Source: Chryseobacterium sp. S0630 (lineage in GTDB: Bacteria; Bacteroidota; Bacteroidia; Flavobacteriales; Weeksellaceae). Taken from it: a stretch of 64,000 bases of DNA. This document shows, piece by piece, positions 44,199 through 52,710 of the stretch. The stretch lies in assembly GCF_024158915.1 (NCBI RefSeq), contig NZ_JAMZGF010000017.1, forward strand, positions 1 to 64,000, given 5' to 3'. The translations under genes and the position numbers were made by a program. Position 1 is the first letter of the stretch; each line of letters begins with the position of its first letter. The notes beneath the pieces were generated by a model, which was not told the DNA's origin, searched no databases, and saw nothing but the letters and a program-made list of their open reading frames with translations.

Positions 44199-44903
44199 AT
44201 GACTGCAAAAGAATTCATAGAAACACTCGCATTATTTAAAAATGAAAAAGAACTTAATAAAGCTGAGAAGTTTTTCAAAGGAAATGATGGTATTACCAAG
44301 AGTTTCGGGGTGAAATTCGGAGATGTTTTTACTACGGCGAAGGCATTTTCGATGATGCCTCTGGATGAAATCAACAAGCTTCTTGACAGTGATTTTTATG
44401 AAGTAAGAATGGGAGCGGTAAGTATTATGGATTTTCAGGCGAGAAGTAAAAAAACGTCTGAAGACCGGAAGAAAGCTCTTTTTGATCTCTATCTCAACCG
44501 TCATGATCGTTTGAATAACTGGGATTTTGTAGACAGAGCAGCCAGAAGTATTATTGGAGAATATCTTATCGATAAACCAAGAGACATTTTATACAAACTT
44601 GCTGATTCCGAAAGTCCATGGGAAAGAAGAACAGCGATAGTAAGCACTCATGCATTTATCAGACAAAATGATGCTGAGGATACTTTTGCCATCGCAGAAA
44701 TCCTCGTTCACGATCCAAACGAGCTTGTGAATAAAGCTGTAGGAAGCTGGATTCGGGAAGCCGGAAAAAAAGACAAAAAGAAATTACAGCATTTTCTCAA
44801 TACTTATGTTAAAACAATGCCTGCTGTTACATTTTCTTACGCAACTGAAAAACTGGATCCGGAATCAAAATTATATTACAAAGAGCTCAGGAAGAAAAAG
44901 TAA
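44199..44903 (+). CDS. DNA alkylation repair protein (AlkD-like HEAT fold)
   Basis: All-helical HEAT-like repeat protein of 234 residues. IRMGAVSIMDFQARSK-type text (VRMGAVSIMDFQ), NNWDFVDRAARSIIGEYL and the DSESPWERRTAIVSTHAFIRQN block match the AlkD/AlkC-like DNA glycosylase superfamily. Members excise alkylated bases without base flipping. The Trp and Asp in WDFVD fit the catalytic positions of AlkD. It stands alone and is followed by heptamer repeats. Confidence 0.9.
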   Translation: MTAKEFIETLALFKNEKELNKAEKFFKGNDGITKSFGVKFGDVFTTAKAFSMMPLDEINKLLDSDFYEVRMGAVSIMDFQARSKKTSEDRKKALFDLYLNRHDRLNNWDFVDRAARSIIGEYLIDKPRDILYKLADSESPWERRTAIVSTHAFIRQNDAEDTFAIAEILVHDPNELVNKAVGSWIREAGKKDKKKLQHFLNTYVKTMPAVTFSYATEKLDPESKLYYKELRKKK

Positions 44904-44940
44904 ATCTTCATTTATTCAATATACAATAGAAGTTGATCAA

Positions 44941-44989
44941 CAGCCTTAAACTCTAAACATTGAACCTTAAACCTTGAACTTTGAATAAA
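44941..44989. repeat. Heptamer array
   Basis: Seven consecutive 7-base units: CAGCCTT, AAACTCT, AAACATT, GAACCTT, AAACCTT, GAACTTT, GAATAAA. Read on the other strand they are AAAGTTC/AAGGTTT-type words, the same class as the array at 56042-56111. Confidence 0.75.
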
Positions 44990-45062
44990 TCGTGAGCAAT
45001 ATCATATTCTGGAATAAAAAGTATTGCTTTGTTCTTCGTACATTTTAATTAAAATAATTCTT

Positions 45063-46121
45063 ATGTTTTGGCCGGATACAATCAGTAAAAAATTAGGGAT
45101 AGAATATCCTGTAATTCAAGCTCCAATGTTTGGTGTGAGCACGGTACAGATGGCTGTAGCAGCTACAAAAGCAGGTTGTCTCGGATCACTGGCGCTGGCT
45201 GATCTTTCTGCAGATCAGTCTGTGGAATTGATCAGAGAAATGAAGACACAGACTGATCAACCTTTTGCAGCGAATATATTTGTTCATCATATTCCTGAAG
45301 TGACAGATGCTTTGAAAGAAAAATATAGTAAAACCAGGCAGTTTATAGAACAGCTGGCAAAAGAAAATGCTATAGAAGTTCATCTTCCGGACCTTGAAGA
45401 AATTAGTGTCAACGGCTATCATGATCAGGTGGATGCTATTATTGAAGAAAAATGTAAGATTTTAAGCTTTACTTTCGGAAATCTTGATGATGAGAGTATT
45501 CAGAAGTTAAAAGAAAATGGAGTTACCCTTATCGGAACCTGCACTTCTGTAAAGGAAGCCTTATTGCTTGAAAAATCCGGTATTGATATCATTTGTGTTC
45601 AGGGAATTGAGGCTGGAGGGCACAGAGGGAGTTTTGAAGCAGACAATATTCCGCAGATCGGAGGTTTATCTTTGCTCTCACAAATCTATGAACAGGTAAA
45701 TGTTCCTTTGATCTATGCAGGAGGAATCTACGGAGTAAGAACATTAAAGGCTGTGAAAGACTTAGGTGCGCAAGGCTTTCAGGTTGGGAATCTTCTATTG
45801 ACTTCTCAGGAAAGTGCTCTTTTACCTTTTGAAAAAGAAAGGTTGAGAAAGGTAAGAGAAGAGGAAATTGTTTTAACGAAGAGTTTCTCCGGGCGGTATG
45901 CAAGAGGAGTGAAAAACCATTTTATAGAAACAGTAGAAAATTCAGAATATATTTTACCTTATCCTTATCAGAACAAGCTGACCAATGCTTTACGTAAAGC
46001 AGCAAAATCTTTGCAAAATCCAGAATTTGTAGGAATCTGGGTTGGACAGTCTATCCATCAGTATAGCGAACTTTCTACAGAAGAAATTTTGAAGAAACTG
46101 ATCAAAGAATGTGAAAGATGA
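45063..46121 (+). CDS. Nitronate monooxygenase family protein
   Basis: FMN-dependent TIM-barrel enzyme of 352 residues from the ATG at 45063 (MFWPDTISKKLGIEYPVIQAPM); the earlier ATG at 45024 adds 13 unconserved residues. GIEAGGHRG, IYAGGIYGVRTLKAV and FQVGNLLL are FMN-phosphate binding blocks of the 2-nitropropane dioxygenase-like family. Members detoxify propionate 3-nitronate or act on other nitronates. The His in the GGHRG segment is the expected catalytic base. Confidence 0.92.
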   Translation: MFWPDTISKKLGIEYPVIQAPMFGVSTVQMAVAATKAGCLGSLALADLSADQSVELIREMKTQTDQPFAANIFVHHIPEVTDALKEKYSKTRQFIEQLAKENAIEVHLPDLEEISVNGYHDQVDAIIEEKCKILSFTFGNLDDESIQKLKENGVTLIGTCTSVKEALLLEKSGIDIICVQGIEAGGHRGSFEADNIPQIGGLSLLSQIYEQVNVPLIYAGGIYGVRTLKAVKDLGAQGFQVGNLLLTSQESALLPFEKERLRKVREEEIVLTKSFSGRYARGVKNHFIETVENSEYILPYPYQNKLTNALRKAAKSLQNPEFVGIWVGQSIHQYSELSTEEILKKLIKECER

Positions 46122-46217
46122 ATCTGTATGTTCTAATTTGATGATAATTTTATATTTTCGTACATCAATATCATTGATCTGCCCCCAATATAAAAACTAA
46201 AATCAATAAAAACATCC

Positions 46218-46829
46218 ATGAAATATTCAGAAGGAATTCAGAGATCACTTCCATTCGGGTATCTTTTTCTCGTTGTAATGGGAATATTAAAAGAGAGTGT
46301 CTTCTACTATCAGATCAATATTAATATTCTAAAGTACTCAACAATAATGGATATTCTGATAAGTCCGATTGCTACTTTGACGGCTCATCCCATTATATTG
46401 ATTGCCCTGATTGGTGTTGTTGTATTTTCATTTGCTTTTCCCTCTTTTTTATCAAAGCAGGCCAATAAAAATAAACGTTGGGCATTACAAATGGCATCGC
46501 TCAAAGAACATGAAAACATGAGTAAAGAAGCTATTGAGAATCATTTTACCAATATGTTTGTGAGATTTCTTGCCATGATGTTACTGTCTTTCTTTGTAGG
46601 AATAGGATGGGGAGAAGGCCTTGGGCTCACCAGGAAGATAAAGGAAAACAAGCTTAAATATGACTATAAATTAAACTATGGTGATGAAAGCTCTGAGCAG
46701 GTACATCTGATAGGATCCAACAGTATGTATTATATTTATCTGGCTAAAGGAAATAAAACGATAAAAATAGCACCGGTAGGTTCCATAAAAAGTATGGAAC
46801 TGACCAACAATAAAAAGTTGATCGATTAA
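46218..46829 (+). CDS. Membrane protein of unknown function
   Basis: Protein of 203 residues with hydrophobic segments at about 12-30, 56-78 and 113-133, then a C-terminal soluble tail (HLIGSNSMYYIYLAKGNKTIKIAPVGSIKSMEL) of beta character. The first 43 residues may be untranslated: an in-frame ATG at 46347 (MDILISPIATL) gives 160 residues and keeps two membrane segments. I recognise no family. It is monocistronic and shares a terminator with mpl. Confidence 0.6.
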   Translation: MKYSEGIQRSLPFGYLFLVVMGILKESVFYYQININILKYSTIMDILISPIATLTAHPIILIALIGVVVFSFAFPSFLSKQANKNKRWALQMASLKEHENMSKEAIENHFTNMFVRFLAMMLLSFFVGIGWGEGLGLTRKIKENKLKYDYKLNYGDESSEQVHLIGSNSMYYIYLAKGNKTIKIAPVGSIKSMELTNNKKLID

Positions 46830-46844
46830 AAATAAACTACCATA

Positions 46845-46878
46845 AAAAAAGCTTCAGAATATACTCTGAAGCTTTTTA
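46845..46878. terminator. Bidirectional terminator
   Basis: AAAAAGCTTCAGA (46846-46858) and TCTGAAGCTTTTT (46865-46877) pair perfectly around a 6-base loop. Between convergent genes. Confidence 0.92.
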
Positions 46879-46879
46879 T

Positions 46880-48217
46880 TTATTTTGTTAAGTCTAATCC
46901 GCCAAAATTTCCGGAACTCATCATGAGATAAACACCATCTGTTTTATCTAATGTATTCCAGTAGGCATGTAGATCTTCAGCATTCGTGAAAACCTTCAGC
47001 TTTTCATTCTTGAATTTTTCTTTAATAAACTCAGGAGAAATAGGTTCCATTCTCTTGATCTTCAATGCGTCTTCAGAATAGAAAACAATGGCTTCCTCCA
47101 GACCATCCATGGCGTGGTCATACTGCTCAAGGAAAGCAGGGTTTAAGCTTGAATAGGTATGAAGTTCCAGGAATCCGTATTTCTTATCCTTTTTAAATTG
47201 TTCAGCGAAGGCTTTTACAGCTGCTTTCACCTTACTTGGTGCATGGGCAAAATCTTTGTAAAGCGTCCCTTTATCTTCTCTTTCTACTTTTTCAAGACGC
47301 TTGGATGCTCCTTTGAAGCTCATGATCGCCTCATAGAAATCTTCATCCATAATCCCAAGTTGTTGGCAGATATGTCTTGCACCTTCAAGATTCAGTAGAT
47401 TGTGTGCTCCAAAAACAGAAAGAGGAACATCTCCCATTTCGGTTTTTAAATACACTTTACCATTATTGATTTCGTATTCAGGCGTTTTATAAGGAATCTT
47501 TCTGAAATAGTTCTCTGCATTTTCCACTACTTTCACTACTTCCGGATCTTCTTCATTATATACAAGAACTCCGCCTGCTGTAATACTTGCCACAAACTTT
47601 CTGAACTGCTCAATATAATCATCAAATGTTTTGAATACATTGATATGATCCCATGCAATACCGCTCATCAAAGCAATATTAGGCTGATACAGTAAAAATT
47701 TTGAGCGAAGATCAATAGGAGAAGAAAGGTATTCATCACCTTCCAACACCATGAAATCATTATCCTGAGTCAGCTTTACCATACAGTCGAAACCTTCAAG
47801 CTGAGCGCCTACCATGAAATCCACATCTTTCTGATGGAAATTCAAAACGTGAAGGATCATTGAAGTAATAGTCGTTTTACCATGTGATCCGGCAATAACA
47901 ACTCTTGTCTTGTTTTTAGACTGTTCGTACAGGAATTCAGGATAAGAATATATTTTCAAGCCCAGTTCTTTTGCTCTTGCCAGCTCAGGGTTATCCTGAT
48001 GTGCGTGCATTCCAAGAATGACAGCATCAATATCCGAAGTGATCTTTTCCGGGAACCAGCCCATTTCCTGAGGAAGAATTCCTTTCTTTTCCAATCGGGA
48101 TTTTGAAGGCTCAAAAATAGCGTCATCAGAACCTGTCACCTGATATCCTTTGTCTTTTAATGCGATTGCAAGATTATGCATGGCGCTTCCGCCAATGGCA
48201 ATGAAGTGGGTTTTCAA
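46880..48217 (-). CDS. mpl: UDP-N-acetylmuramate:L-alanyl-gamma-D-glutamyl-meso-diaminopimelate ligase
   Basis: Mur-ligase-family enzyme of 445 residues that recycles the murein tripeptide by joining it to UDP-MurNAc. HFIAIGGSAMHNLAIALKDKGYQVTGSD is the N-terminal Rossmann opening of Mpl. ATP binding is at GSHGKTTITSMI. LEGDEYLSSPIDLRSKFLLY is the Mpl-specific metal-binding block, and DFAHAPSKVKAAVKAFAEQF the C-terminal domain opening. Last gene of a four-gene minus-strand run; its ATG follows the lipoprotein stop by 6 bases. Confidence 0.94.
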   Translation of the reverse strand: MKTHFIAIGGSAMHNLAIALKDKGYQVTGSDDAIFEPSKSRLEKKGILPQEMGWFPEKITSDIDAVILGMHAHQDNPELARAKELGLKIYSYPEFLYEQSKNKTRVVIAGSHGKTTITSMILHVLNFHQKDVDFMVGAQLEGFDCMVKLTQDNDFMVLEGDEYLSSPIDLRSKFLLYQPNIALMSGIAWDHINVFKTFDDYIEQFRKFVASITAGGVLVYNEEDPEVVKVVENAENYFRKIPYKTPEYEINNGKVYLKTEMGDVPLSVFGAHNLLNLEGARHICQQLGIMDEDFYEAIMSFKGASKRLEKVEREDKGTLYKDFAHAPSKVKAAVKAFAEQFKKDKKYGFLELHTYSSLNPAFLEQYDHAMDGLEEAIVFYSEDALKIKRMEPISPEFIKEKFKNEKLKVFTNAEDLHAYWNTLDKTDGVYLMMSSGNFGGLDLTK

Positions 48218-48223
48218 TTGTAT

Positions 48224-48661
48224 TTACTGTTTTTTAACATTAGTATTAATGATCTGCTGGAAAGCTTCAAGAATATTGTTCCAGTTGGTGTTGTAATTCG
48301 GAATAATCATACTTGCATCCGTTTTACTGCCTTCATTAGGACCTTTCTTGACATTGATGGAAGTTGAAATATTGTCGTACAATTTTTTACGGTCTTCCTG
48401 TATTCTTCTGAAATTATTCTGAGAAAGAACCTGATCCAGTTTCTTTAAATCTTCATCAGAAATTTTAAAATCCTGTTTGTATTTTTTTCCCTGTCCTTCA
48501 AAAGAGTAGTGTACATTATTTCCTTTGATAAGAAGATTTTCATAAATAGGAGCAACACCTCCGCTTTTCGAATAGCTGATGTCAAAATCCGAATATACCT
48601 TTTGGCTGTTGCATGAAACTAATACTATGATTGCGAATAAGATTCCAAGTATTTTGTTCAT
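48224..48661 (-). CDS. Lipoprotein of unknown function
   Basis: Protein of 145 residues with a lipoprotein signal and lipobox LVSC at about residues 14-17. The mature domain has FDISYSKSGGVAPIYENLLIKGNN and SFEGQGKKYKQDFKI, a small beta-rich fold. No known motif. It lies between the acyltransferase gene and mpl with spacers of 15 and 6 bases, so it is part of the same transcript. Confidence 0.7.
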   Translation of the reverse strand: MNKILGILFAIIVLVSCNSQKVYSDFDISYSKSGGVAPIYENLLIKGNNVHYSFEGQGKKYKQDFKISDEDLKKLDQVLSQNNFRRIQEDRKKLYDNISTSINVKKGPNEGSKTDASMIIPNYNTNWNNILEAFQQIINTNVKKQ

Positions 48662-48676
48662 AATTTTTAATTTACT

Positions 48677-49483
48677 TTAATTATTTGAGTCCTTTTGTTC
48701 TAATTTTTTAGCTTTAAGTTCTTCATCATAACTGTGTAATACATTGAAATCTTCTGTCTGCTCAATAGCAGTCATAATTTTCAATAAAATTTCCGGTGCT
48801 TTTTCATTATCATAATCAATATCCAAAGGAGCTTTGAATTCCATCGTAGGTTTTACACCGGTTACCTTTACGCGGAGTCCTTTTTTATCAAAAGCTCTTC
48901 TGAATCCGTTTATTTTGATTGGAATTACTATAGGACGCTGGTTTTTTACCAATTTGGCCGTTCCTCTTCGTCCCTGTGCAAAAGCGGAAGTAGTTCCTTG
49001 AGGGAAAGTAGCTACCCAGCCATTGTCCAATGCTTTCATAATATTATCCACCTCACTCATGTCTACCATTCTGTTGACATTTTTCCCTTCAGCTCTCCAT
49101 GTTCTTTTTACGGTTACAGCACCTGCAATTTTGAAAATTTTGGGAAGAATACCTTTGTTCATGGTTTCTTCAGCTGCTACATAATAAAAATCGATCTTTG
49201 GGTTCAGCAGATAGATCGGGTTTTTTATCGTATTTAAATATCCGTTGTTTACAGCACAGAAGGCATGGTACATTGCCGCCACATCTGCAAAATACGTCTG
49301 ATGATTGGATACAAAAAGGACATTAGAATCCGGGAGATCCACAAGGTGTTCTGTACCGGTTATTTTTAACTTATTAAAGCCATTGAATCTTCTGTAAGAC
49401 ACAATACCTAAAATAAAAATAATAAACCTTTTCAAAAAATAAGGAGTTCCGAATGCATCGGTGAAAATATTTTTCTTCGCCAT
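48677..49483 (-). CDS. 1-acyl-sn-glycerol-3-phosphate acyltransferase family protein
   Basis: Phospholipid acyltransferase-like protein of 268 residues. The first catalytic block reads FVSNHQTYFADVAAM; His and Asp are separated by five residues rather than the classical four, so the acid may be shifted. The FPEGT-like block appears as ATFPQGTTSAFAQG and the third as RPIVIPIKINGFRRAF. An N-terminal hydrophobic segment (RFIIFILGIVSY) is membrane-associated. It likely makes phosphatidic acid or acylates another lipid. Confidence 0.85.
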   Translation of the reverse strand: MAKKNIFTDAFGTPYFLKRFIIFILGIVSYRRFNGFNKLKITGTEHLVDLPDSNVLFVSNHQTYFADVAAMYHAFCAVNNGYLNTIKNPIYLLNPKIDFYYVAAEETMNKGILPKIFKIAGAVTVKRTWRAEGKNVNRMVDMSEVDNIMKALDNGWVATFPQGTTSAFAQGRRGTAKLVKNQRPIVIPIKINGFRRAFDKKGLRVKVTGVKPTMEFKAPLDIDYDNEKAPEILLKIMTAIEQTEDFNVLHSYDEELKAKKLEQKDSNN

Positions 49484-49510
49484 CTCTCAATTAAACACGG
49501 TAGTGCAAAG

Positions 49511-50140
49511 TTACATTTTTTTCAGCAACTGACTGAATTCACTTAATATCATTGCTGTAGCACCCCAGATGATGTATCCGTTGAAATTAATAACCGGAAC
49601 ATCATGTCCGGCTGCACTTGGCAGAGCCATAATTTCCGGGGTATCCGACAGGTTTAAAAAGGAAGTGATGGGAAATTCTATGGTTTCCACAGCTTCTGTC
49701 TGCTGAAGAACAAAGGCCGGATTCTTTTTGGTATAAGAGATATAGGGATATACATAAAAATTGCTTGGCGGAATATAGATAGGAGACATTTCTCTGATGA
49801 TCCTTACATAATGTTTATCTATTCCGATTTCTTCAGAAGTTTCACGAACTGCTGTTTCAGCAAAATCTCTGTCCATTTCCTCACGCTTTCCTCCAGGCAG
49901 TGAGATCTGCCCGCTGTGCCTGTCGTGCTCATTAATCGTTCTTTGAATCAATGGAAAATACCACTCGTTGTCCTTTAGATAGAGAACAATATTGACAGCC
50001 GCAAATTTGGGATTCTTTGACAATACTTCATCATAAGTAAAAACGGGACGGTAGGGAGGCGAGAATACTCCATGGGCGTGTTCACCGGGAAGTTCCACGC
50101 TTTTTATTTTTCTCAATAAATCTTTTCCAAAATTTTCCAT
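49511..50140 (-). CDS. NUDIX hydrolase, CoA pyrophosphatase (NudL-like)
   Basis: Protein of 209 residues of the NudL/CoAse type, which splits coenzyme A into phosphopantetheine and 3',5'-ADP. The Nudix box is SLPGGKREEMDRDFAETAVRETSEEIGI-like: GGK-x-x-x-x-D then AVRETSEEIG. The upstream family block QRTINEHDRHSGQISLPGG is the CoA-specific signature. It is 27 bases upstream of the acyltransferase gene and is the first gene of the run. Confidence 0.9.
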   Translation of the reverse strand: MENFGKDLLRKIKSVELPGEHAHGVFSPPYRPVFTYDEVLSKNPKFAAVNIVLYLKDNEWYFPLIQRTINEHDRHSGQISLPGGKREEMDRDFAETAVRETSEEIGIDKHYVRIIREMSPIYIPPSNFYVYPYISYTKKNPAFVLQQTEAVETIEFPITSFLNLSDTPEIMALPSAAGHDVPVINFNGYIIWGATAMILSEFSQLLKKM

Positions 50141-50581
50141 AGCTCAAATTTAGCAATATATCTTGAAGAAATAAGTGCCTTAACATTAATTAACCTATGA
50201 GAAAGACCGCATTGTAGCCGGAAATATTTACTTCTTAAATCCAATGAGATATCATGAATGATAAAATACAATCTATTTCACTTTCAGTCTTGAATTTTTA
50301 ATATAAAATTGATTTTAGGTTGAGATAATAAATTTGACAGGAGTTTGTAAGAAAAAGCGTAAAACTCTGAATTGTGATGTTTTAAAAATATAAAAGATCG
50401 GGTTTATTCAGAGTAAATCATGATTGAAGAAAGGTTAATATTCACTGACGATGGATTTGCTTGTAAATCAACATGTTGTGATAGTGTTTTTCCGTAACGG
50501 TAAATAATGACTTGTCCAACTGGAAACCGTGATTTTCAAAATTTACACTTTGATGGTGGTTTTTCATTTTGACGGGGAAGC
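50141..50581. other. Long leader upstream of the curli operon
   Basis: About 440 bases without a gene between divergent nudL-like and curli genes. It is AT-rich and contains several candidate A/T stretches but no clear palindrome longer than 6 bases per arm. Such space is enough for several regulator sites, as for the csgBA-csgDEFG intergenic region of enterobacteria, but I can point to no specific operator. Confidence 0.45.
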
Positions 50582-50589
50582 TACCTTTG
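50582..50589 (+). promoter_or_regulatory. -7 element of the CsgA-like gene
   Basis: TACCTTTG matches the Bacteroidota -7 consensus 32 bases before the ATG. TTTTG at 50567-50571 is too close to serve as -33 and TTTG at 50549-50552 is too far, so the -33 is unclear. Confidence 0.55.
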
Positions 50590-50620
50590 CCTTACTATTA
50601 ACCAATTAATTTTTACTAAG

Positions 50621-51439
50621 ATGAAAAATTTACTTACAGGTGTACTTACACTATTCGCAATGAGTTTCGGATTCGCACAATTCAATATTGATGTGACTAC
50701 TCAAACAGGAAACTTAAATGTTGCTACAGTAGACCAGACTGGTCTTTTGAACATCAATTCTCTTACACAGACAGGGAATCGTAATACTGCAGATATTGAC
50801 CAGGTAGGAATTTTTAATGTCAATAATGCACAAAGTATCGGAAACAGAAACTCTGTAGATGTAGATCAGATGGGAATTGCAAACTCAAATGAAGTGTTGC
50901 AGATGGGAAACAGAAACTCTGCTTCAACTTGGCAGTTAGGAGTACTTAACTCTACAGAACAAACTCAGATCGGAAGAAGAAATGATGCTTCTTCAGTACA
51001 GATTGGATTAGGAAACTATGTTTTCCAATATCAGGATGGAAGAAGAAATGATGCTTCTGCTGTTCAGATAGGTCTTGGTAATGATGCTTATCAAATTCAG
51101 TTAGGAAGAAGAAATGATGCAAGTGCCCTTCAGTTAGGAGCTAATAATGTTCTTGTTCAGTACCAGGATGGTGATGATAACAGTGCCAGCCATGCTCAAG
51201 TAGGGTCTGGTAATATTGCCGCCTCACTTCAAATTGGAGATGACAACACCACTGCAGGATTACAGGTAGGTAATGGTAACCAACTTTATCAGTTCCAGAT
51301 AGGAGATTCCAACACAGCTATAGACCTTCAAATGGGTAATGGTAACTTTACCTGGGTAGCTCAGAGCGGTCTTGGCCATGTTCATGTAGGAACTCAGATG
51401 GGTAATGGAAACTCAATGATTGTAAATCAGTCGAATTAA
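50621..51439 (+). CDS. Curlin-repeat amyloid subunit (CsgA-like)
   Basis: Predicted major subunit of extracellular curli-type amyloid. Residues 1-20 form a signal peptide (ends GFAQ). From residue 28 to the end the protein consists of 22 consecutive 11-residue units with the pattern Q-x-G-x-x-N plus five residues, in register and without insertion. Unit 5 starts with Ser rather than Gln, and unit 21 (QSGLGH) lacks the Asn. E. coli CsgA has about ten such half-units, so this is about double. No extended N-terminal N22-like segment is present. First gene of the curli cluster, followed by a hairpin. Confidence 0.92.
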   Translation: MKNLLTGVLTLFAMSFGFAQFNIDVTTQTGNLNVATVDQTGLLNINSLTQTGNRNTADIDQVGIFNVNNAQSIGNRNSVDVDQMGIANSNEVLQMGNRNSASTWQLGVLNSTEQTQIGRRNDASSVQIGLGNYVFQYQDGRRNDASAVQIGLGNDAYQIQLGRRNDASALQLGANNVLVQYQDGDDNSASHAQVGSGNIAASLQIGDDNTTAGLQVGNGNQLYQFQIGDSNTAIDLQMGNGNFTWVAQSGLGHVHVGTQMGNGNSMIVNQSN

Positions 51440-51475
51440 GCCCTATAACAACATACTGTAAATCTTAGAAATTGT

Positions 51476-51506
51476 AAAGGAGAAACTGCAGTGTTTCTCC
51501 TTTTTT
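51476..51506 (+). terminator. Hairpin between csgA-like and csgB-like genes
   Basis: AAAGGAGAAAC (51476-51486) and GTTTCTCCTTT (51493-51503) pair perfectly around a 6-base loop, followed by T-run. It follows the CsgA-like stop by 36 bases and precedes the rest of the cluster, so it probably acts as a partial terminator that lowers expression of the assembly genes. Confidence 0.85.
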
Positions 51507-51558
51507 AACCCCTTCGATTTTCTCCGTTTTGTTATCATGTAATTTTAATACTAAGGCT

Positions 51559-51957
51559 ATGTTTAACTTGAAATGGAGTGTTTTGGCTCTTTTCACAATG
51601 TTGCCACTACATGCACAGGAAATAGACTGGGATAAGGTCAACAGCAATACAATCTTTAATCTTATAGCCAGACAACAGACAGATCAGAGTTCTTATGGAT
51701 CCGATATCATTCAGATAGGAGACTATAATAATGCCGAACTTTCCCTTAACGCCCGAACCAATATTATAGTAAGACAGCTGGGAGATTTTAATACCCTGTA
51801 TTTTATCAATTCATTCACAGATAAAGAAACAAAAGCTGCCATTACTGCACAGGGAAACAATAATATTATTGATGTTACAGGAAGCAACAGTATTTCGGAT
51901 GGAATTCAGATTAATGTAAAGGGAGATAATAGGACAGTTTTCATGAGAAACTATTAA
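51559..51957 (+). CDS. Curlin-repeat minor subunit (CsgB-like, possible nucleator)
   Basis: Protein of 132 residues from the ATG at 51559 (an earlier in-frame ATG at 51529 would spoil the signal peptide MFNLKWSVLALFTMLPLHAQ). It has a few irregular curlin-like units (IIQIGDYNNAEL, VRQLGDFNTLYF, ITAQGNNNIIDV, INVKGDNRTVFM). The final basic segment RTVFMRNY resembles the anchoring end of CsgB. The spacing is far less regular than in the CsgA-like protein. The role as nucleator is inferred from size, order and repeat character. Confidence 0.75.
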   Translation: MFNLKWSVLALFTMLPLHAQEIDWDKVNSNTIFNLIARQQTDQSSYGSDIIQIGDYNNAELSLNARTNIIVRQLGDFNTLYFINSFTDKETKAAITAQGNNNIIDVTGSNSISDGIQINVKGDNRTVFMRNY

Positions 51958-51964
51958 AACACAA

Positions 51965-52699
51965 ATGATGAAACTTTTATATTCCCTTAGCTTGGGTACA
52001 TTTTTTACCTTCCTGTCTGTATGGGTTTATGGGCAGGAAGATAAGAAAGTAAATGCAAGGATAGAGAGTAGTGTTCTTGAAAACCAGGTCAGATTAAAAG
52101 CAGTGGTAATCAATAACACCGCTGTATATAAAGAACTGAATTACCTTTTGATTTCTATTAAAAAAGGAAATAGTGGAAATCTCTCCAACAATCAGCAGAA
52201 CGGTAAATTTTCCGTCAATCCCAATGAAGTAAAAGTATTATCAGAAATCAGTGTGAATCTCGAATCAAAAGATGCTCTCAAAGCTTTCCTTTACATCAGG
52301 GATGAAGAAACCCAGAAGCTGATTGCCAAAGACAGTCTGGAACTGAACAGCGACCTTTTCAAAAAAAAAACAGCTAAGATAGAAGAAGATGCTGCTTATG
52401 AGCTCAGAGGACTTACCATCGATGAGACAAAAACCAAAGTAGGAAAAGACTTTTATGATATGTTTTACATGCAGTACAGTCAGCTTCCTGATAAAAGCAG
52501 TAGCGTAATAACTATTACAGAACTTCCTCTCCGCGGAACAAGTGGTCAGATTAATATTCAGATGGAAGATAAAATTATTTACAGTTTTATGACCAATCCG
52601 GCAGAGGATTATTTAAAAGAACAACTAGGCTATAGCTTAAAATATATCAAAGAATTTAATGCCAAGAAAAATCTTATAAAAAATGAATTCATCTATTAA
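51965..52699 (+). CDS. csgE: CsgE-type curli assembly protein with extra N-terminal domain
   Basis: Periplasmic curli secretion factor of 244 residues, about twice the length of E. coli CsgE. Signal peptide ends VYGQ (about 24). Residues about 30-125 form a beta-rich domain with LLISIKKGNSGNLSNNQQNG and NEVKVLSEISVNL, resembling CsgC/CsgH-type inhibitors of amyloid formation. Residues about 145-244 are CsgE proper: LRGLTIDETKTKVGKDFYDMF. Starts 8 bases after the minor-subunit stop. Start could be the second Met at 51968. Confidence 0.85.
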   Translation: MMKLLYSLSLGTFFTFLSVWVYGQEDKKVNARIESSVLENQVRLKAVVINNTAVYKELNYLLISIKKGNSGNLSNNQQNGKFSVNPNEVKVLSEISVNLESKDALKAFLYIRDEETQKLIAKDSLELNSDLFKKKTAKIEEDAAYELRGLTIDETKTKVGKDFYDMFYMQYSQLPDKSSSVITITELPLRGTSGQINIQMEDKIIYSFMTNPAEDYLKEQLGYSLKYIKEFNAKKNLIKNEFIY

Positions 52700-52710
52700 A
52701 AATGTCCGCC

